Of a stretch of 64,000 nucleotides of DNA, positions 54,063-61,919 are shown in pieces. The notes under the pieces are model-generated. The model searched no databases. It was not told where the DNA came from and was given only the letters and a program-made list of their open reading frames with translations. Every line of letters starts with the position of its first letter. Within the stretch, counting starts at the first letter, position 1. The position numbers and the translations under genes are program-made. The stretch is from Pseudomonas sp. PDM16 (GTDB lineage: Bacteria; Pseudomonadota; Gammaproteobacteria; Pseudomonadales; Pseudomonadaceae), in the NCBI RefSeq assembly GCF_014851865.1, contig NZ_JACVAM010000006.1, positions 1 through 64,000 of the forward strand, written 5' to 3'.

Positions 54063-54414
54063 GAGCACTCAGGACAGTGGTCGCGCTGCCGAACAACTGG
54101 CGCGCGACCACCTGCTGCAACATGGCCTGCGCCTGCTGGCGCAGAACTGGACCTGCCGTGGAGGCGAGCTCGATCTGGTCATGCTCGACGGCGATACAGT
54201 AGTATTCGTCGAAGTCCGCTACCGCAAGCACACTGCCTGGGGCGGCGCGCTGGAGAGTGTCGACGCCCGCAAGCGCCAACGCCTGATTCTCGCCGCGGAG
54301 CTGTTTCTGCAGCGCGAGAGTCGCTGGGGGAAGCAGCCTTGTCGCTTCGACGTGATAGCAATCGGCTCCGGCGATACACCCCTGAACTGGCTACGCAACG
54401 CTTTCGATACGTGA
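54058..54414 (+). CDS. yraN: YraN-family (UPF0102) nuclease-like protein, non-canonical start
   Basis: This is a cytosolic protein of about 118 residues in the UPF0102 family, a Holliday-junction-resolvase-like fold. Conserved features are SGRAAEQLARDHLLQHGLRLL, NWTCRGGELDLVM and VVFVEVRYRKH, then FDVIAI. These begin well before the first ATG (54181). Reading back, no ATG, GTG or TTG lies in frame after the stop at 53968. The best candidate is ATT at 54058, which overlaps the lpoA stop (ATTAA). Start is uncertain; identity is clear. Confidence 0.82.
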   Translation: MKSTQDSGRAAEQLARDHLLQHGLRLLAQNWTCRGGELDLVMLDGDTVVFVEVRYRKHTAWGGALESVDARKRQRLILAAELFLQRESRWGKQPCRFDVIAIGSGDTPLNWLRNAFDT

Positions 54415-54541
54415 ATAGGCCCGATCAAGTATTTCTAGTCGCCTCACGGTGCCGCCTTCAGGTACAACCTCGCTCATCGAGCGCCTTGGCGACTTTCGAC
54501 ACTTCCGGCTGTCTCAGCCAGCACACCTAAGGTTTCAGCCC

Positions 54542-55135
54542 ATGGATATGCAATCCCGTATTCGCCAGATGTTCCAGGCCAGCATCGACACCAAGCAGCA
54601 AGCCATGGAGGTGCTGGTGCCGTTCATCGAGCATGCCAGCCAGGTGATGGTTCACTCGCTGCTCAACGAGGGCAAGATTCTCTCCTGTGGCAACGGTGGC
54701 TCGGCTGGCGACGCCCAGCACTTCTCATCCGAGCTACTCAATCGCTTCGAGCGTGAGCGCCCGAGCCTGCCAGCCATCGCCCTGACGACCGATAGCTCGA
54801 CCATCACCTCGATCGCCAACGACTACAGCTACAACGAGGTGTTCTCCAAGCAGATCCGTGCCCTCGGCCAGCCGGGCGACGTGCTGCTGGCAATCTCCAC
54901 CAGCGGCAACTCGGCCAACGTGATCCAGGCCATCCAGGCCGCCCATGACCGCGAAATGGTTGTTGTCGCCCTGACCGGCCGCGATGGCGGCGGCATGGCT
55001 TCTCTGCTGCTGCCAGAGGATGTGGAAATCCGCGTACCCTCCAAAGTCACCGCACGCATCCAGGAAGTGCATCTGCTCGCCATCCACTGCCTGTGCGACC
55101 TGATTGATCGTCAACTGTTCGGGAGTGAAGAATGA
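54542..55135 (+). CDS. gmhA: SIS-domain protein, phosphoheptose isomerase GmhA (DiaA-like)
   Basis: This 197-residue SIS-domain protein has SCGNGGSAGDAQHFSSEL and STSGNSANVIQA for phosphosugar binding. GmhA converts sedoheptulose 7-phosphate in ADP-heptose and LPS core synthesis; the relative DiaA promotes DnaA assembly. Its position between yraN and a BON lipoprotein matches E. coli diaA, but the Glu in FSSEL and the His in AIHCLCDLID, needed by GmhA, are kept, supporting isomerase activity. Confidence 0.88.
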   Translation: MDMQSRIRQMFQASIDTKQQAMEVLVPFIEHASQVMVHSLLNEGKILSCGNGGSAGDAQHFSSELLNRFERERPSLPAIALTTDSSTITSIANDYSYNEVFSKQIRALGQPGDVLLAISTSGNSANVIQAIQAAHDREMVVVALTGRDGGGMASLLLPEDVEIRVPSKVTARIQEVHLLAIHCLCDLIDRQLFGSEE

Positions 55136-55665
55136 CCCGCAATCCGCTGATCCTCGCCACCCTTGCCTTCAGCCTTATCCTAGGCGGCTGCAGCAACCGC
55201 AGCATCGGCAACAAGATCGATGACCAGTTCCTCGAACCCAACGTGGCCAGCGCCATCTCCCGCGCCCATGCGGATCTGACCAGCCCGACTTCGCACATCG
55301 TGGTCACCTCCTATAACGGCGTGATCCTGCTGGCCGGCCAGTCTCCCCGGGGGGATCTGAAGGAGAAAGCAGGCCAGGCTGCCAATGGCGTACAGGGTGT
55401 GAAGAAGCTTCACAACGAGATTCAGATCCTACAGCCCACCAGTGCCCTCGCCCGCAGCAACGACGCGCTGATCACCAGCAAGATCAAGACGATCATGCTG
55501 GCCGACAGCAAGGTTCCCAGCGCCAAGGTCAAGGTGGTGACCGAGAACGGCGTCGTCTACCTGCTCGGTCTGGTCACCCGCGCCGAGGGCGCCGCCGCCA
55601 CCAGTGTGGTGTCGAGCGTGTCCGGCGTGCAGAAGATCGTCACCCTGTATCAGTACACCAACTGA
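55132..55665 (+). CDS. BON-domain outer-membrane lipoprotein, DolP/YraP-like
   Basis: This 177-residue lipoprotein has a signal peptide with lipobox LILGGC (Cys about residue 20) and two BON domains: VASAISRAHADL to VVTSYNGVILLAGQ, and LITSKIKTIML to VVTENGVVYLLGLV. Its E. coli counterpart DolP binds anionic phospholipids and helps outer-membrane integrity. Its start overlaps the gmhA stop (ATGA). A terminator follows. Confidence 0.9.
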   Translation: MTRNPLILATLAFSLILGGCSNRSIGNKIDDQFLEPNVASAISRAHADLTSPTSHIVVTSYNGVILLAGQSPRGDLKEKAGQAANGVQGVKKLHNEIQILQPTSALARSNDALITSKIKTIMLADSKVPSAKVKVVTENGVVYLLGLVTRAEGAAATSVVSSVSGVQKIVTLYQYTN

Positions 55666-55710
55666 TCCGGCGGCATACGAAACTGCGACTGGACAGCCTG
55701 TCGCGAACAT

Positions 55711-55740
55711 GAAAAAGGCGATCCTCGGATCGCCTTTTTC
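55711..55740. terminator. Bidirectional terminator between the BON lipoprotein gene and sspB
   Basis: An 11-bp stem AAAAAGGCGAT (55712-55722) and ATCGCCTTTTT (55729-55739) with loop CCTCGG. It serves both the rightward lpoA run and the leftward sspA-sspB genes. Confidence 0.93.
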
Positions 55741-55744
55741 ATGG

Positions 55745-56161
55745 CTACTTGACCACCTTCAGACTGGGCCGACCACTGGGCCGTGGCGGCTCACTACCGC
55801 CGTCCGGACCATCGTCGTCGGGACCAGCGCCAACTTCCTCATCGTCTACCGGCGGCTCCAGCTCGAAGACCATGCCCTGGCCATTCTCCCGCGCATAGAT
55901 CGCCAGCATGGCGCCAGTCGGGATGTACAGAGAGTGGGGCACACCGCCGAAGCGACCCTCGAAGCTCACCGCCTCGTTGTCCATGTGCAGGTTACGCACG
56001 GCACCGGGCGAGACGTTGAGCACGATCTGGCCATCGTTGGCATAGCCTGCCGGCACACGCACGTCCGGATACTCGGCATTGACCAGCAAGTGCGGAGTGC
56101 AGTCATTGTCGACAATCCATTCGTACAGGGCACGCACCAGATAAGGGCGACTGGAGTTCAT
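55745..56161 (-). CDS. sspB: ClpXP adaptor SspB
   Basis: SspB delivers ssrA-tagged proteins from stalled ribosomes to ClpXP. It has 138 residues with a folded N-terminal domain (SSRPYLVRALYEWIVDNDCTPHLLV, LNVSPGAV, ARFGGVPH-like GRFGGVPHSLY), an acidic flexible linker and the C-terminal ClpX-binding peptide RPSLKVVK. It follows sspA by 16 bp. Confidence 0.95.
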   Translation of the reverse strand: MNSSRPYLVRALYEWIVDNDCTPHLLVNAEYPDVRVPAGYANDGQIVLNVSPGAVRNLHMDNEAVSFEGRFGGVPHSLYIPTGAMLAIYARENGQGMVFELEPPVDDEEVGAGPDDDGPDGGSEPPRPSGRPSLKVVK

Positions 56162-56177
56162 CTCGGCCTCCTTCGGC

Positions 56178-56795
56178 TCAGCGCATATCGCGTTCGACGG
56201 TGGACAGACTGGCCTGGAAGGCCTCGCGGGCGAACGCCCTTTCCATGTAGTCCAGCAAAGGTTTGGCCGGGCGCGGCAACTCGATACCCAGCCTAGGCAG
56301 GCGCCAGAGGATCGGCAGCAGGCAGCAGTCCACCAGACTCATCTCGTCACTGAGGAAGAACTGCTTGTCAGCGAACAGCGGAGATACCCCTGTCAGGCTT
56401 TCACGCAGCTCCTTGCGCGCCACAACCTTGTCGGCCTCCTTGGCACGCGGATCAAGGATCTGATCCACCAGCTTCACCCAATCGCGCTGAATGCGATGCA
56501 TCAGCAGACGACTCTTGGCACGATCGACCGGGTATACCGGCAGCAACGGCGGATGAGGGTAGCGCTCGTCGAGGTACTCCATCACCACGGTGGACTCATA
56601 CAGTGCCAGGTCACGATCGACCAGGGTCGGCACGCCGCCGTAGGGGTTGGCCTCGGCCAGCTTGGGCGGGCAGCGCCCAGCCTGAACATCAATGATCTCG
56701 GCGCTGACGCCTTTCTCGGCCAGCACCAGACGCACGCGATGGGAATAGTGATCGGCAGGGTCGGAATAACAGGCCAGCTTATTGGTCGCGGCCAT
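56178..56795 (-). CDS. sspA: Stringent starvation protein A
   Basis: SspA is a GST-fold protein that binds RNA polymerase and aids stationary-phase and virulence gene expression. It has 205 residues: CYSDPADHYSHRVRLVLAEKG in the thioredoxin-like domain, NPYGGVPTLVDRD and YLDERYPHPPLLP. It lacks the catalytic residues of a GST. It forms a two-gene unit with sspB downstream of the bc1 operon. Confidence 0.95.
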   Translation of the reverse strand: MAATNKLACYSDPADHYSHRVRLVLAEKGVSAEIIDVQAGRCPPKLAEANPYGGVPTLVDRDLALYESTVVMEYLDERYPHPPLLPVYPVDRAKSRLLMHRIQRDWVKLVDQILDPRAKEADKVVARKELRESLTGVSPLFADKQFFLSDEMSLVDCCLLPILWRLPRLGIELPRPAKPLLDYMERAFAREAFQASLSTVERDMR

Positions 56796-56831
56796 AGCGC
56801 CCCTCCTGGTTTTTTGAAATGGCAGAAACAG

Positions 56832-56865
56832 AAAAACGCACGCGCCCTTGAGGGGCGCGTGCGTT
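56832..56865 (-). terminator. Terminator of the cytochrome bc1 operon
   Basis: A 13-bp stem AACGCACGCGCCC (56835-56847) with GGGCGCGTGCGTT (56853-56865), followed on the minus strand by TTTTT. It separates petC from sspA. Confidence 0.9.
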
Positions 56866-56885
56866 GACAGCGGTGACGCAGTGTA

Positions 56886-57668
56886 TCAGTGCACGTCCTT
56901 CCAGTACTCGCGCTTCAGCAGATAGGCGAATACGAAGAAGAAGGCCAGGTACAGCAGGACGTAGGTACCGATGCGCTGGCTTTCCAGCTTGACCGGGTTG
57001 GCCGAGTAGGCGAGGAAGGTCACCAGGTTGTGTACCTTCTCGTCGAATTCGGCTTCGGTCAGCTTGCCAGTATCAGGCACGACAGTCAGCTGGTCGCAGG
57101 CTTCGTGCGTGATCGGTGCACCGGTCAGCGGGTCGTACTGCTTCTTCCCGTCCTCGACCACCTGGACCTGTTTGCAACCAACCACCTGGCGCCCCTGAAG
57201 GCCGACCAGCACGTTGGGCATACCGACGTTCGGGAATACCTTGTTGTTGGCGCCCAGCGGACGCGTCGGATCTTCATAGAAGGTGCGCAGGTAGGTGTAC
57301 AGCCAGTCAGTGCCGCGTACGCGGGCAACCAAGGTCAGATCGGGCGGAGCGGCACCAAACCAGACTTTGGCGTCTTCCGGCTTCATGCCGATCTTCATGT
57401 GGTCACCGATCTTCGCGCCAGTGAAGACAAGGTTGTCCATCATCAGCTCATGCGGGATGCCGATGTCATCGGCAACACGCTCATAACGCTGGAACTTGGC
57501 ACTGTGGCAACCCATGCAGTAGTTGGCAAACGTGCGCGCACCATCCTGCAGAGCAGCTTTGTCGGTCAGGTCGATATCGACCTTGTCCAGCTCAACGCCA
57601 TGGCCGCCAGCGGCAAAGGTGAAGGCCGGCAGAGCAGCGAATACAAATGCAGCAAATAGCTTTTTCAT
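56886..57668 (-). CDS. petC: Cytochrome c1 of the bc1 complex
   Basis: This subunit accepts electrons from the Rieske centre and passes them to soluble cytochrome c. It has 260 residues with a signal peptide (about residues 1-19), the haem-binding CMGCH near residue 52, and the sixth-ligand Met in the later region; one C-terminal membrane anchor (LLYLAFFFVFAYLL) is present. The ATG overlaps the petB stop by one base. Confidence 0.96.
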   Translation of the reverse strand: MKKLFAAFVFAALPAFTFAAGGHGVELDKVDIDLTDKAALQDGARTFANYCMGCHSAKFQRYERVADDIGIPHELMMDNLVFTGAKIGDHMKIGMKPEDAKVWFGAAPPDLTLVARVRGTDWLYTYLRTFYEDPTRPLGANNKVFPNVGMPNVLVGLQGRQVVGCKQVQVVEDGKKQYDPLTGAPITHEACDQLTVVPDTGKLTEAEFDEKVHNLVTFLAYSANPVKLESQRIGTYVLLYLAFFFVFAYLLKREYWKDVH

Positions 57669-58882
57669 CAGCCAGTCACCCTTTCCGGAACCGGTTTAGT
57701 CTTCTCCATCCGGGTGTAGAACGGCATCAGGATGAAGTAGGCGAAATACAGCGCGGTACAGATCTGCGACAGCAGGGTACGACCCGGGGTCGGCGACAGT
57801 ACGCCCAGCACGCCAAGGATCACGAAGGATACGCAGAACACCAGCAGCCAGATCTTGCTCAGCCAGCCCTTGTAGCGCATGGACTTGACCGGGCTACGGT
57901 CGAGCCACGGCAGCACGAACAGCACGGCGATGGCGGCGCCCATGGCGATCACGCCCAACAGCTTGTCCGGCACGGCGCGCAGGATGGCGTAGAAGGGAGT
58001 GAAGTACCAAACAGGAGCAATGTGTTCAGGTGTCTTGAACGGGTTGGCCTGTTCGAAGTTAGGCTTCTCGAGGAAGTAACCACCCATCTCCGGGAAGAAG
58101 AACACGATGGCGCAGAACACGAACAGGAAGACCACCACGCCAACGATGTCTTTCACCGAGTAGTAAGGGTGGAAGGCAATACCGTCGAGCGGGATGCCGT
58201 TCTCGTCCTTCAGCTTCTTGATATCGACGCCGTCCGGGTTGTTCGAGCCAACTTCGTGCAGCGCCAGGATGTGCAGCACGACCAGGCCGAGCAGAACGAT
58301 CGGCAACGCGATCACATGCAGAGCGAAGAAGCGGTTCAGGGTGATGCCGGAGATCAGGTAGTCACCACGGATCCACTGAGTCAGGTCATCGCCGATCACC
58401 GGAATGGCACCGAACAACGAGATGATCACCTGGGCACCCCAGTAGGACATCTGGCCCCACGGAAGCAGGTAGCCCATGAACGCCTCGGCCATCAGGGCGA
58501 GGTAGATCAGCATGCCGAAGATCCACACCAGCTCGCGCGGCTTCTGGTAGGAACCGTAGAGCAGACCGCGGAACATGTGCAGGTAGACCACCACGAAGAA
58601 CGCGGAAGCACCAGTGGAGTGCAGGTAGCGGATAATCCAGCCGAACTCCACGTCGCGCATGATGTACTCGACGGAAGCGAAGGCTTCCTCGGCGGACGGG
58701 GTGAAGCTCATGGTCAGCCAGACGCCTGTAAGGATCTGGTTGACCAGCACCAGCAGCGCCAGGGAACCGAAGAAGTAGAAGAAGTTGAAGTTCTTCGGAG
58801 CGTAATACTTGCTCAGATGGTCTTCCCACATCTTGGTCGCGGGGAAGCGCGCATCGACCCATTCCATGAACTTATTCATCAT
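57668..58882 (-). CDS. petB: Cytochrome b of the bc1 complex
   Basis: This membrane subunit binds two haems b and the quinone sites. It has 404 residues, eight membrane helices, the haem-ligating His pairs (HSTGASAFFVVVYLHMFR and HVIALPIVLLGLVVLH), and the PEWY-type Qo motif APVWYF variant near residue 290. The two ATG codons at its start overlap the Rieske stop. Confidence 0.97.
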   Translation of the reverse strand: MMNKFMEWVDARFPATKMWEDHLSKYYAPKNFNFFYFFGSLALLVLVNQILTGVWLTMSFTPSAEEAFASVEYIMRDVEFGWIIRYLHSTGASAFFVVVYLHMFRGLLYGSYQKPRELVWIFGMLIYLALMAEAFMGYLLPWGQMSYWGAQVIISLFGAIPVIGDDLTQWIRGDYLISGITLNRFFALHVIALPIVLLGLVVLHILALHEVGSNNPDGVDIKKLKDENGIPLDGIAFHPYYSVKDIVGVVVFLFVFCAIVFFFPEMGGYFLEKPNFEQANPFKTPEHIAPVWYFTPFYAILRAVPDKLLGVIAMGAAIAVLFVLPWLDRSPVKSMRYKGWLSKIWLLVFCVSFVILGVLGVLSPTPGRTLLSQICTALYFAYFILMPFYTRMEKTKPVPERVTG

Positions 58883-59472
58883 GCCTTCTCCTGGTCCACG
58901 CCGATGACGATGACTTCATCGGATTCGTAGGAATGCGGCGGAACCGGCAGGTTCAGCGGCGCGGGCTGGGCCTTGTAGACACGACCGGCGAGGTCGTACT
59001 TGGAGCCGTGGCAGGGGCAGAAGTAACCGCCGACCCAGTCTGCACCGAGGTCGGCCGGCGCCACCTCCGGACGGAAGGAAGGCGAGCAACCCAAGTGAGT
59101 GCACAAGCCGACCAGCACCAGCAGCTCGGGCTTGATCGCACGGGTCTTCTTGTCGACGTACTCCGGCTGCACGGAAGCAGCAGATTCCGGGTCAGCGACG
59201 ATACTCTCGAGCTTACCCAGATTGGCCAGGATCTCGTCGGTACGACGTACGATGAATACCGGCTGACCGCGCCATTCGGCGATCATCTGCTGGCCAGGTT
59301 CGACCTTGGCGATATTCACTTTCACCGGTGCCCCGGCCGCTTTGGCCTTGGCACTGGGGAACCATGACCCCACGAACGGAGTCGCAGCACCCACCGCTCC
59401 GGCAGCACCAACCACCGAAGTGGCCGCCACCAGGAAGCGACGCCGGCCTGCATTCACGCCGTCATTGCTCAT
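58879..59472 (-). CDS. petA: Rieske iron-sulfur subunit of the bc1 complex
   Basis: This [2Fe-2S] subunit takes electrons from ubiquinol. It has 197 residues, an N-terminal Tat-type RRRFL and membrane anchor (about residues 12-35), and the two cluster motifs CTHLGC and CPCHGSKYD with the disulfide pair. It is the first gene of the petABC operon; no clear promoter could be assigned in the 200-bp gap before it. Confidence 0.97.
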   Translation of the reverse strand: MSNDGVNAGRRRFLVAATSVVGAAGAVGAATPFVGSWFPSAKAKAAGAPVKVNIAKVEPGQQMIAEWRGQPVFIVRRTDEILANLGKLESIVADPESAASVQPEYVDKKTRAIKPELLVLVGLCTHLGCSPSFRPEVAPADLGADWVGGYFCPCHGSKYDLAGRVYKAQPAPLNLPVPPHSYESDEVIVIGVDQEKA

Positions 59473-59669
59473 TCAGTCGTCTCCCATCAGCTTTGTGGCC
59501 TGTGGTCAGGCCTCTACTAAGTAATAAATCGGGCCGCACAAAAATTTGCCGAATGGTAAAGAAAAGCCCCTTTTCTGACAAGGCAATTACCGGATACAAA
59601 ATCGTCGCAGGCCTTGTAGAACGGGCTCTCCACCAATGCGACAGGTTGTCGCATAGAAAACCGATGCAA

Positions 59670-59705
59670 TAAAAAACGCCCAGTTCCAAGAAGGAAACTG
59701 GGCGT
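59670..59705 (-). terminator. Terminator of the rplM-rpsI operon
   Basis: A 10-bp stem ACGCCCAGTT (59676-59685) and AACTGGGCGT (59696-59705) is followed on the minus strand by a T run (complement of 59670-59675). It lies 20 bp beyond the rpsI stop. Confidence 0.9.
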
Positions 59706-59724
59706 CTTTGAACGTAGCAGCGAA

Positions 59725-60117
59725 TTAACGCTTGGAGTACTGCGGACGCTTACGCGCTTTACGCAGACCCACTTTCTTACGCTCGACTTCACGGGCGTCG
59801 CGAGTGACGTAACCGGCTTTACGCAGCGGGCTGCGCAGGCTTTCGTCGTACTCGATCAGAGCGCGAGTGATGCCATGACGAATGGCACCAGCTTGACCGC
59901 TGACACCACCACCGAGAACGGTGACGTAGATGTCGAACTTCTCGGTGGTCTCGGTCAGCTCCAGCGGCTGACGCACGACCATGCGAGCGGTCTCGCGGCC
60001 GAAGAAGTTATCCAGGCTGCGATTGTTGATGGAGATGTTGCCAGTACCCGGGCGCAGGAAAACGCGCGCGGTTGCGGTCTTGCGACGGCCAGTGCCGTAG
60101 TTTTGAGTCGCCGACAT
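59725..60117 (-). CDS. rpsI: 30S ribosomal protein S9
   Basis: S9 binds 16S rRNA in the head of the small subunit, its C-terminal tail reaching the P-site tRNA. It has 130 residues, with GTGRRKTATARVFLRPG at the start and a basic C-terminal tail GLRKARKRPQYSKR. It follows rplM by 14 bp in the conserved L13-S9 operon. Confidence 0.99.
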   Translation of the reverse strand: MSATQNYGTGRRKTATARVFLRPGTGNISINNRSLDNFFGRETARMVVRQPLELTETTEKFDIYVTVLGGGVSGQAGAIRHGITRALIEYDESLRSPLRKAGYVTRDAREVERKKVGLRKARKRPQYSKR

Positions 60118-60131
60118 AATGAACTATTCCG

Positions 60132-60560
60132 TTAAATCTTCAGTTCTTGGGGCTGCTGAGCGGCGTGCGGGTGGTTGGCACCCTTGTACACCTTCAGCTT
60201 GCGATACATGTCGCGACCCAGCGGATTCTTCGGCAGCATGCCCTTGACCGCGGTCTCGATCACGCGCTCGGGAGCTTTGGCGATCAGCTTCTCGAAGCTG
60301 ATTTCCTTGATGCCGCCCGGGAAACCGGAGTGCGAGTAGTACATCTTGTCGCTGGTCTTGGCACCGGTGACACGCACCTGCTCGGCGTTGATCACGACGA
60401 TGTAGTCACCGGTATCAACATGCGGGGTGTATTCCGGCTTGTGCTTGCCGCGCAGACGGCTGGCGATTTCGGTGGCCAGACGACCCAGGGTCTGACCTGC
60501 AGCGTCGACGACATACCAGTCGCGCTTAACAGTTTCCGGTTTTGCAGTAAAAGTCTTCAT
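60132..60560 (-). CDS. rplM: 50S ribosomal protein L13
   Basis: L13 is an early-assembly protein of the large subunit. It has 142 residues, starting MKTFTAKPETVKRDWYVVDA and including GRLATEIASRLRGKHKPEY and KGMLPKNPLGR. It is the first gene of the rplM-rpsI operon, 35-40 bases after the predicted promoter. Confidence 0.99.
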   Translation of the reverse strand: MKTFTAKPETVKRDWYVVDAAGQTLGRLATEIASRLRGKHKPEYTPHVDTGDYIVVINAEQVRVTGAKTSDKMYYSHSGFPGGIKEISFEKLIAKAPERVIETAVKGMLPKNPLGRDMYRKLKVYKGANHPHAAQQPQELKI

Positions 60561-60601
60561 TCGCTATAGCCTCAGGGGCCGCCCTGAAAATAAGACGGCG
60601 G

Positions 60602-60630
60602 ATCTTACTGAATAGTGCTTGCTTTGACAA
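60602..60630 (-). promoter_or_regulatory. Promoter of rplM-rpsI
   Basis: TTGTCA (60625-60630) and TAAGAT (60602-60607) with a 17-bp spacer read toward rplM. The start point would be near 60595. An overlapping TTGACC lies 5' of the -35 box. Confidence 0.55.
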
Positions 60631-60701
60631 GGTCAAAGACAGCCGGAAACAGACGCTATCGGGGGCTCGGGTCAGCGCGTCCGCTACGGCGGGGTTTCGG
60701 T

Positions 60702-60747
60702 GGGCTAGGCATCCCCACCTTCCTTCTCATACGGGCTAGGCATCCCC
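60702..60747. repeat. Two 15-bp direct repeats upstream of rplM
   Basis: GGGCTAGGCATCCCC occurs at 60702-60716 and 60733-60747, 31 bp apart. Both copies lie upstream of the predicted rplM promoter, between it and the divergent aldo/keto reductase gene. On the minus strand each reads GGGGATGCCTAGCCC, so each would present an ATG after a G run. Function unknown. Confidence 0.6.
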
Positions 60748-60836
60748 GCTGAGAAAGCCGCGGAATTATGCCGATTGCAGCGAAAATAGCAACCTGCTTT
60801 ATGCTTGGTCTTTTCGCGTAAACCAAGGAATTACAC

Positions 60837-61874
60837 ATGGAATACCGTCAACTGGGTCGCAGCGACATCAAAGTCAGCGCCCTGTGCCTGGGCAGCATGA
60901 CCTGGGGGGAACAGAACACCGAGGCAGAAGGTTTCGCCCAGATCGATCGGGCCAAAGCCTGCGGGATCAACTTTCTCGATACCGCGGAGATGTACCCGGT
61001 ACCTCCCCGCGCAGACAGCTACGGCGCTACTGAACGCATCATCGGCAACTACTTCAAGGCACGCAGCAACCGCGCCGACTGGATTCTGGCCAGCAAGATC
61101 GCCGGCCCTGGCAATGGCATCGACTACATCCGCGGCGGCCAGCTCAAACACAACCGTGCGCACATAGCCGACGCCCTGAATGAAAGCCTGAAGCGCCTGC
61201 AGACCGACTGGATCGACCTGTACCAGCTGCACTGGCCGGAACGCAGTACCAATTTCTTTGGCCAGCTCGGCTATCGCCACCAGGAGCAGGACTTCACCCC
61301 GCTACAGGAAACCCTGGAGGCCCTAGGCGAGCAGATCAAAGCCGGCAAGATCCGCCAGATCGGCCTGTCCAATGAAACGCCCTGGGGCACCATGAAGTTC
61401 CTGCAGCTGGCCGACAGCCTGGGCCTGGCCCGCGCGGTGTCGATCCAGAATCCCTACAACCTTCTCAACCGCAGCTTCGAGGTGGGTCTGGCAGAAGTGG
61501 CGATCCGCGAGCAATGCGGCCTGCTGGCCTACTCGCCGCTGGCCTTCGGCATGCTCTCCGGCAAATACGCCAATGGTGCGCGCCCGGCCAACGCGCGCAT
61601 CACTCTGTTCAGCCGCTTCTCACGCTACACCAACCCACAGGCCCAGGCCGCCTGCGACCGTTACGTGCAACTGGCCCGCGAGCATGGCCTGGACCCGGCG
61701 CAGATGGCCCTGGCCTTCGTCACCCGCCAGCCCTTCGTCACCAGCAACATCATCGGTGCAACCAGTCTTGAGCAGCTGGAGAGCAACCTCGGCAGCCTCG
61801 ATCTGGCACTCAGCGACGAGCTGCTGGCCGCCATCGAGACCATCCACCGCGAGCAGCCGAACCCCGCGCCCTGA
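60837..61874 (+). CDS. tas: Tas-type aldo/keto reductase
   Basis: This NADP(H)-dependent oxidoreductase of the aldo/keto reductase superfamily is close to E. coli Tas. It has 345 residues, with Asp and Tyr of the catalytic tetrad in NFLDTAEMY, Lys in ILASKIAGP and His in YQLHWPER; MALAFVTRQPFVTSNIIGAT is the cofactor-site C-terminus. The physiological substrate is unknown; Tas was named for restoring tyrosine prototrophy in E. coli. Confidence 0.9.
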   Translation: MEYRQLGRSDIKVSALCLGSMTWGEQNTEAEGFAQIDRAKACGINFLDTAEMYPVPPRADSYGATERIIGNYFKARSNRADWILASKIAGPGNGIDYIRGGQLKHNRAHIADALNESLKRLQTDWIDLYQLHWPERSTNFFGQLGYRHQEQDFTPLQETLEALGEQIKAGKIRQIGLSNETPWGTMKFLQLADSLGLARAVSIQNPYNLLNRSFEVGLAEVAIREQCGLLAYSPLAFGMLSGKYANGARPANARITLFSRFSRYTNPQAQAACDRYVQLAREHGLDPAQMALAFVTRQPFVTSNIIGATSLEQLESNLGSLDLALSDELLAAIETIHREQPNPAP

Positions 61875-61878
61875 ACGA

Positions 61879-61904
61879 AAAAGCCCGACACTCGCCGGGC
61901 TTTT
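61879..61904. terminator. Terminator between the aldo/keto reductase and acyl-CoA dehydrogenase genes
   Basis: AAAAGCCCG (61879-61887) and CGGGCTTTT (61896-61904) pair around a short loop. With A tract on one side and T on the other, it works for both convergent genes. Confidence 0.85.
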
Positions 61905-61919
61905 CGCATCGAGCCGCTA

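Noticed and set aside
60656..60838. Short minus-strand frames (MPSP...) at the repeats upstream of rplM
   Set aside because: They lie upstream of the predicted rplM promoter, show no family similarity, and are better described as part of a direct repeat.
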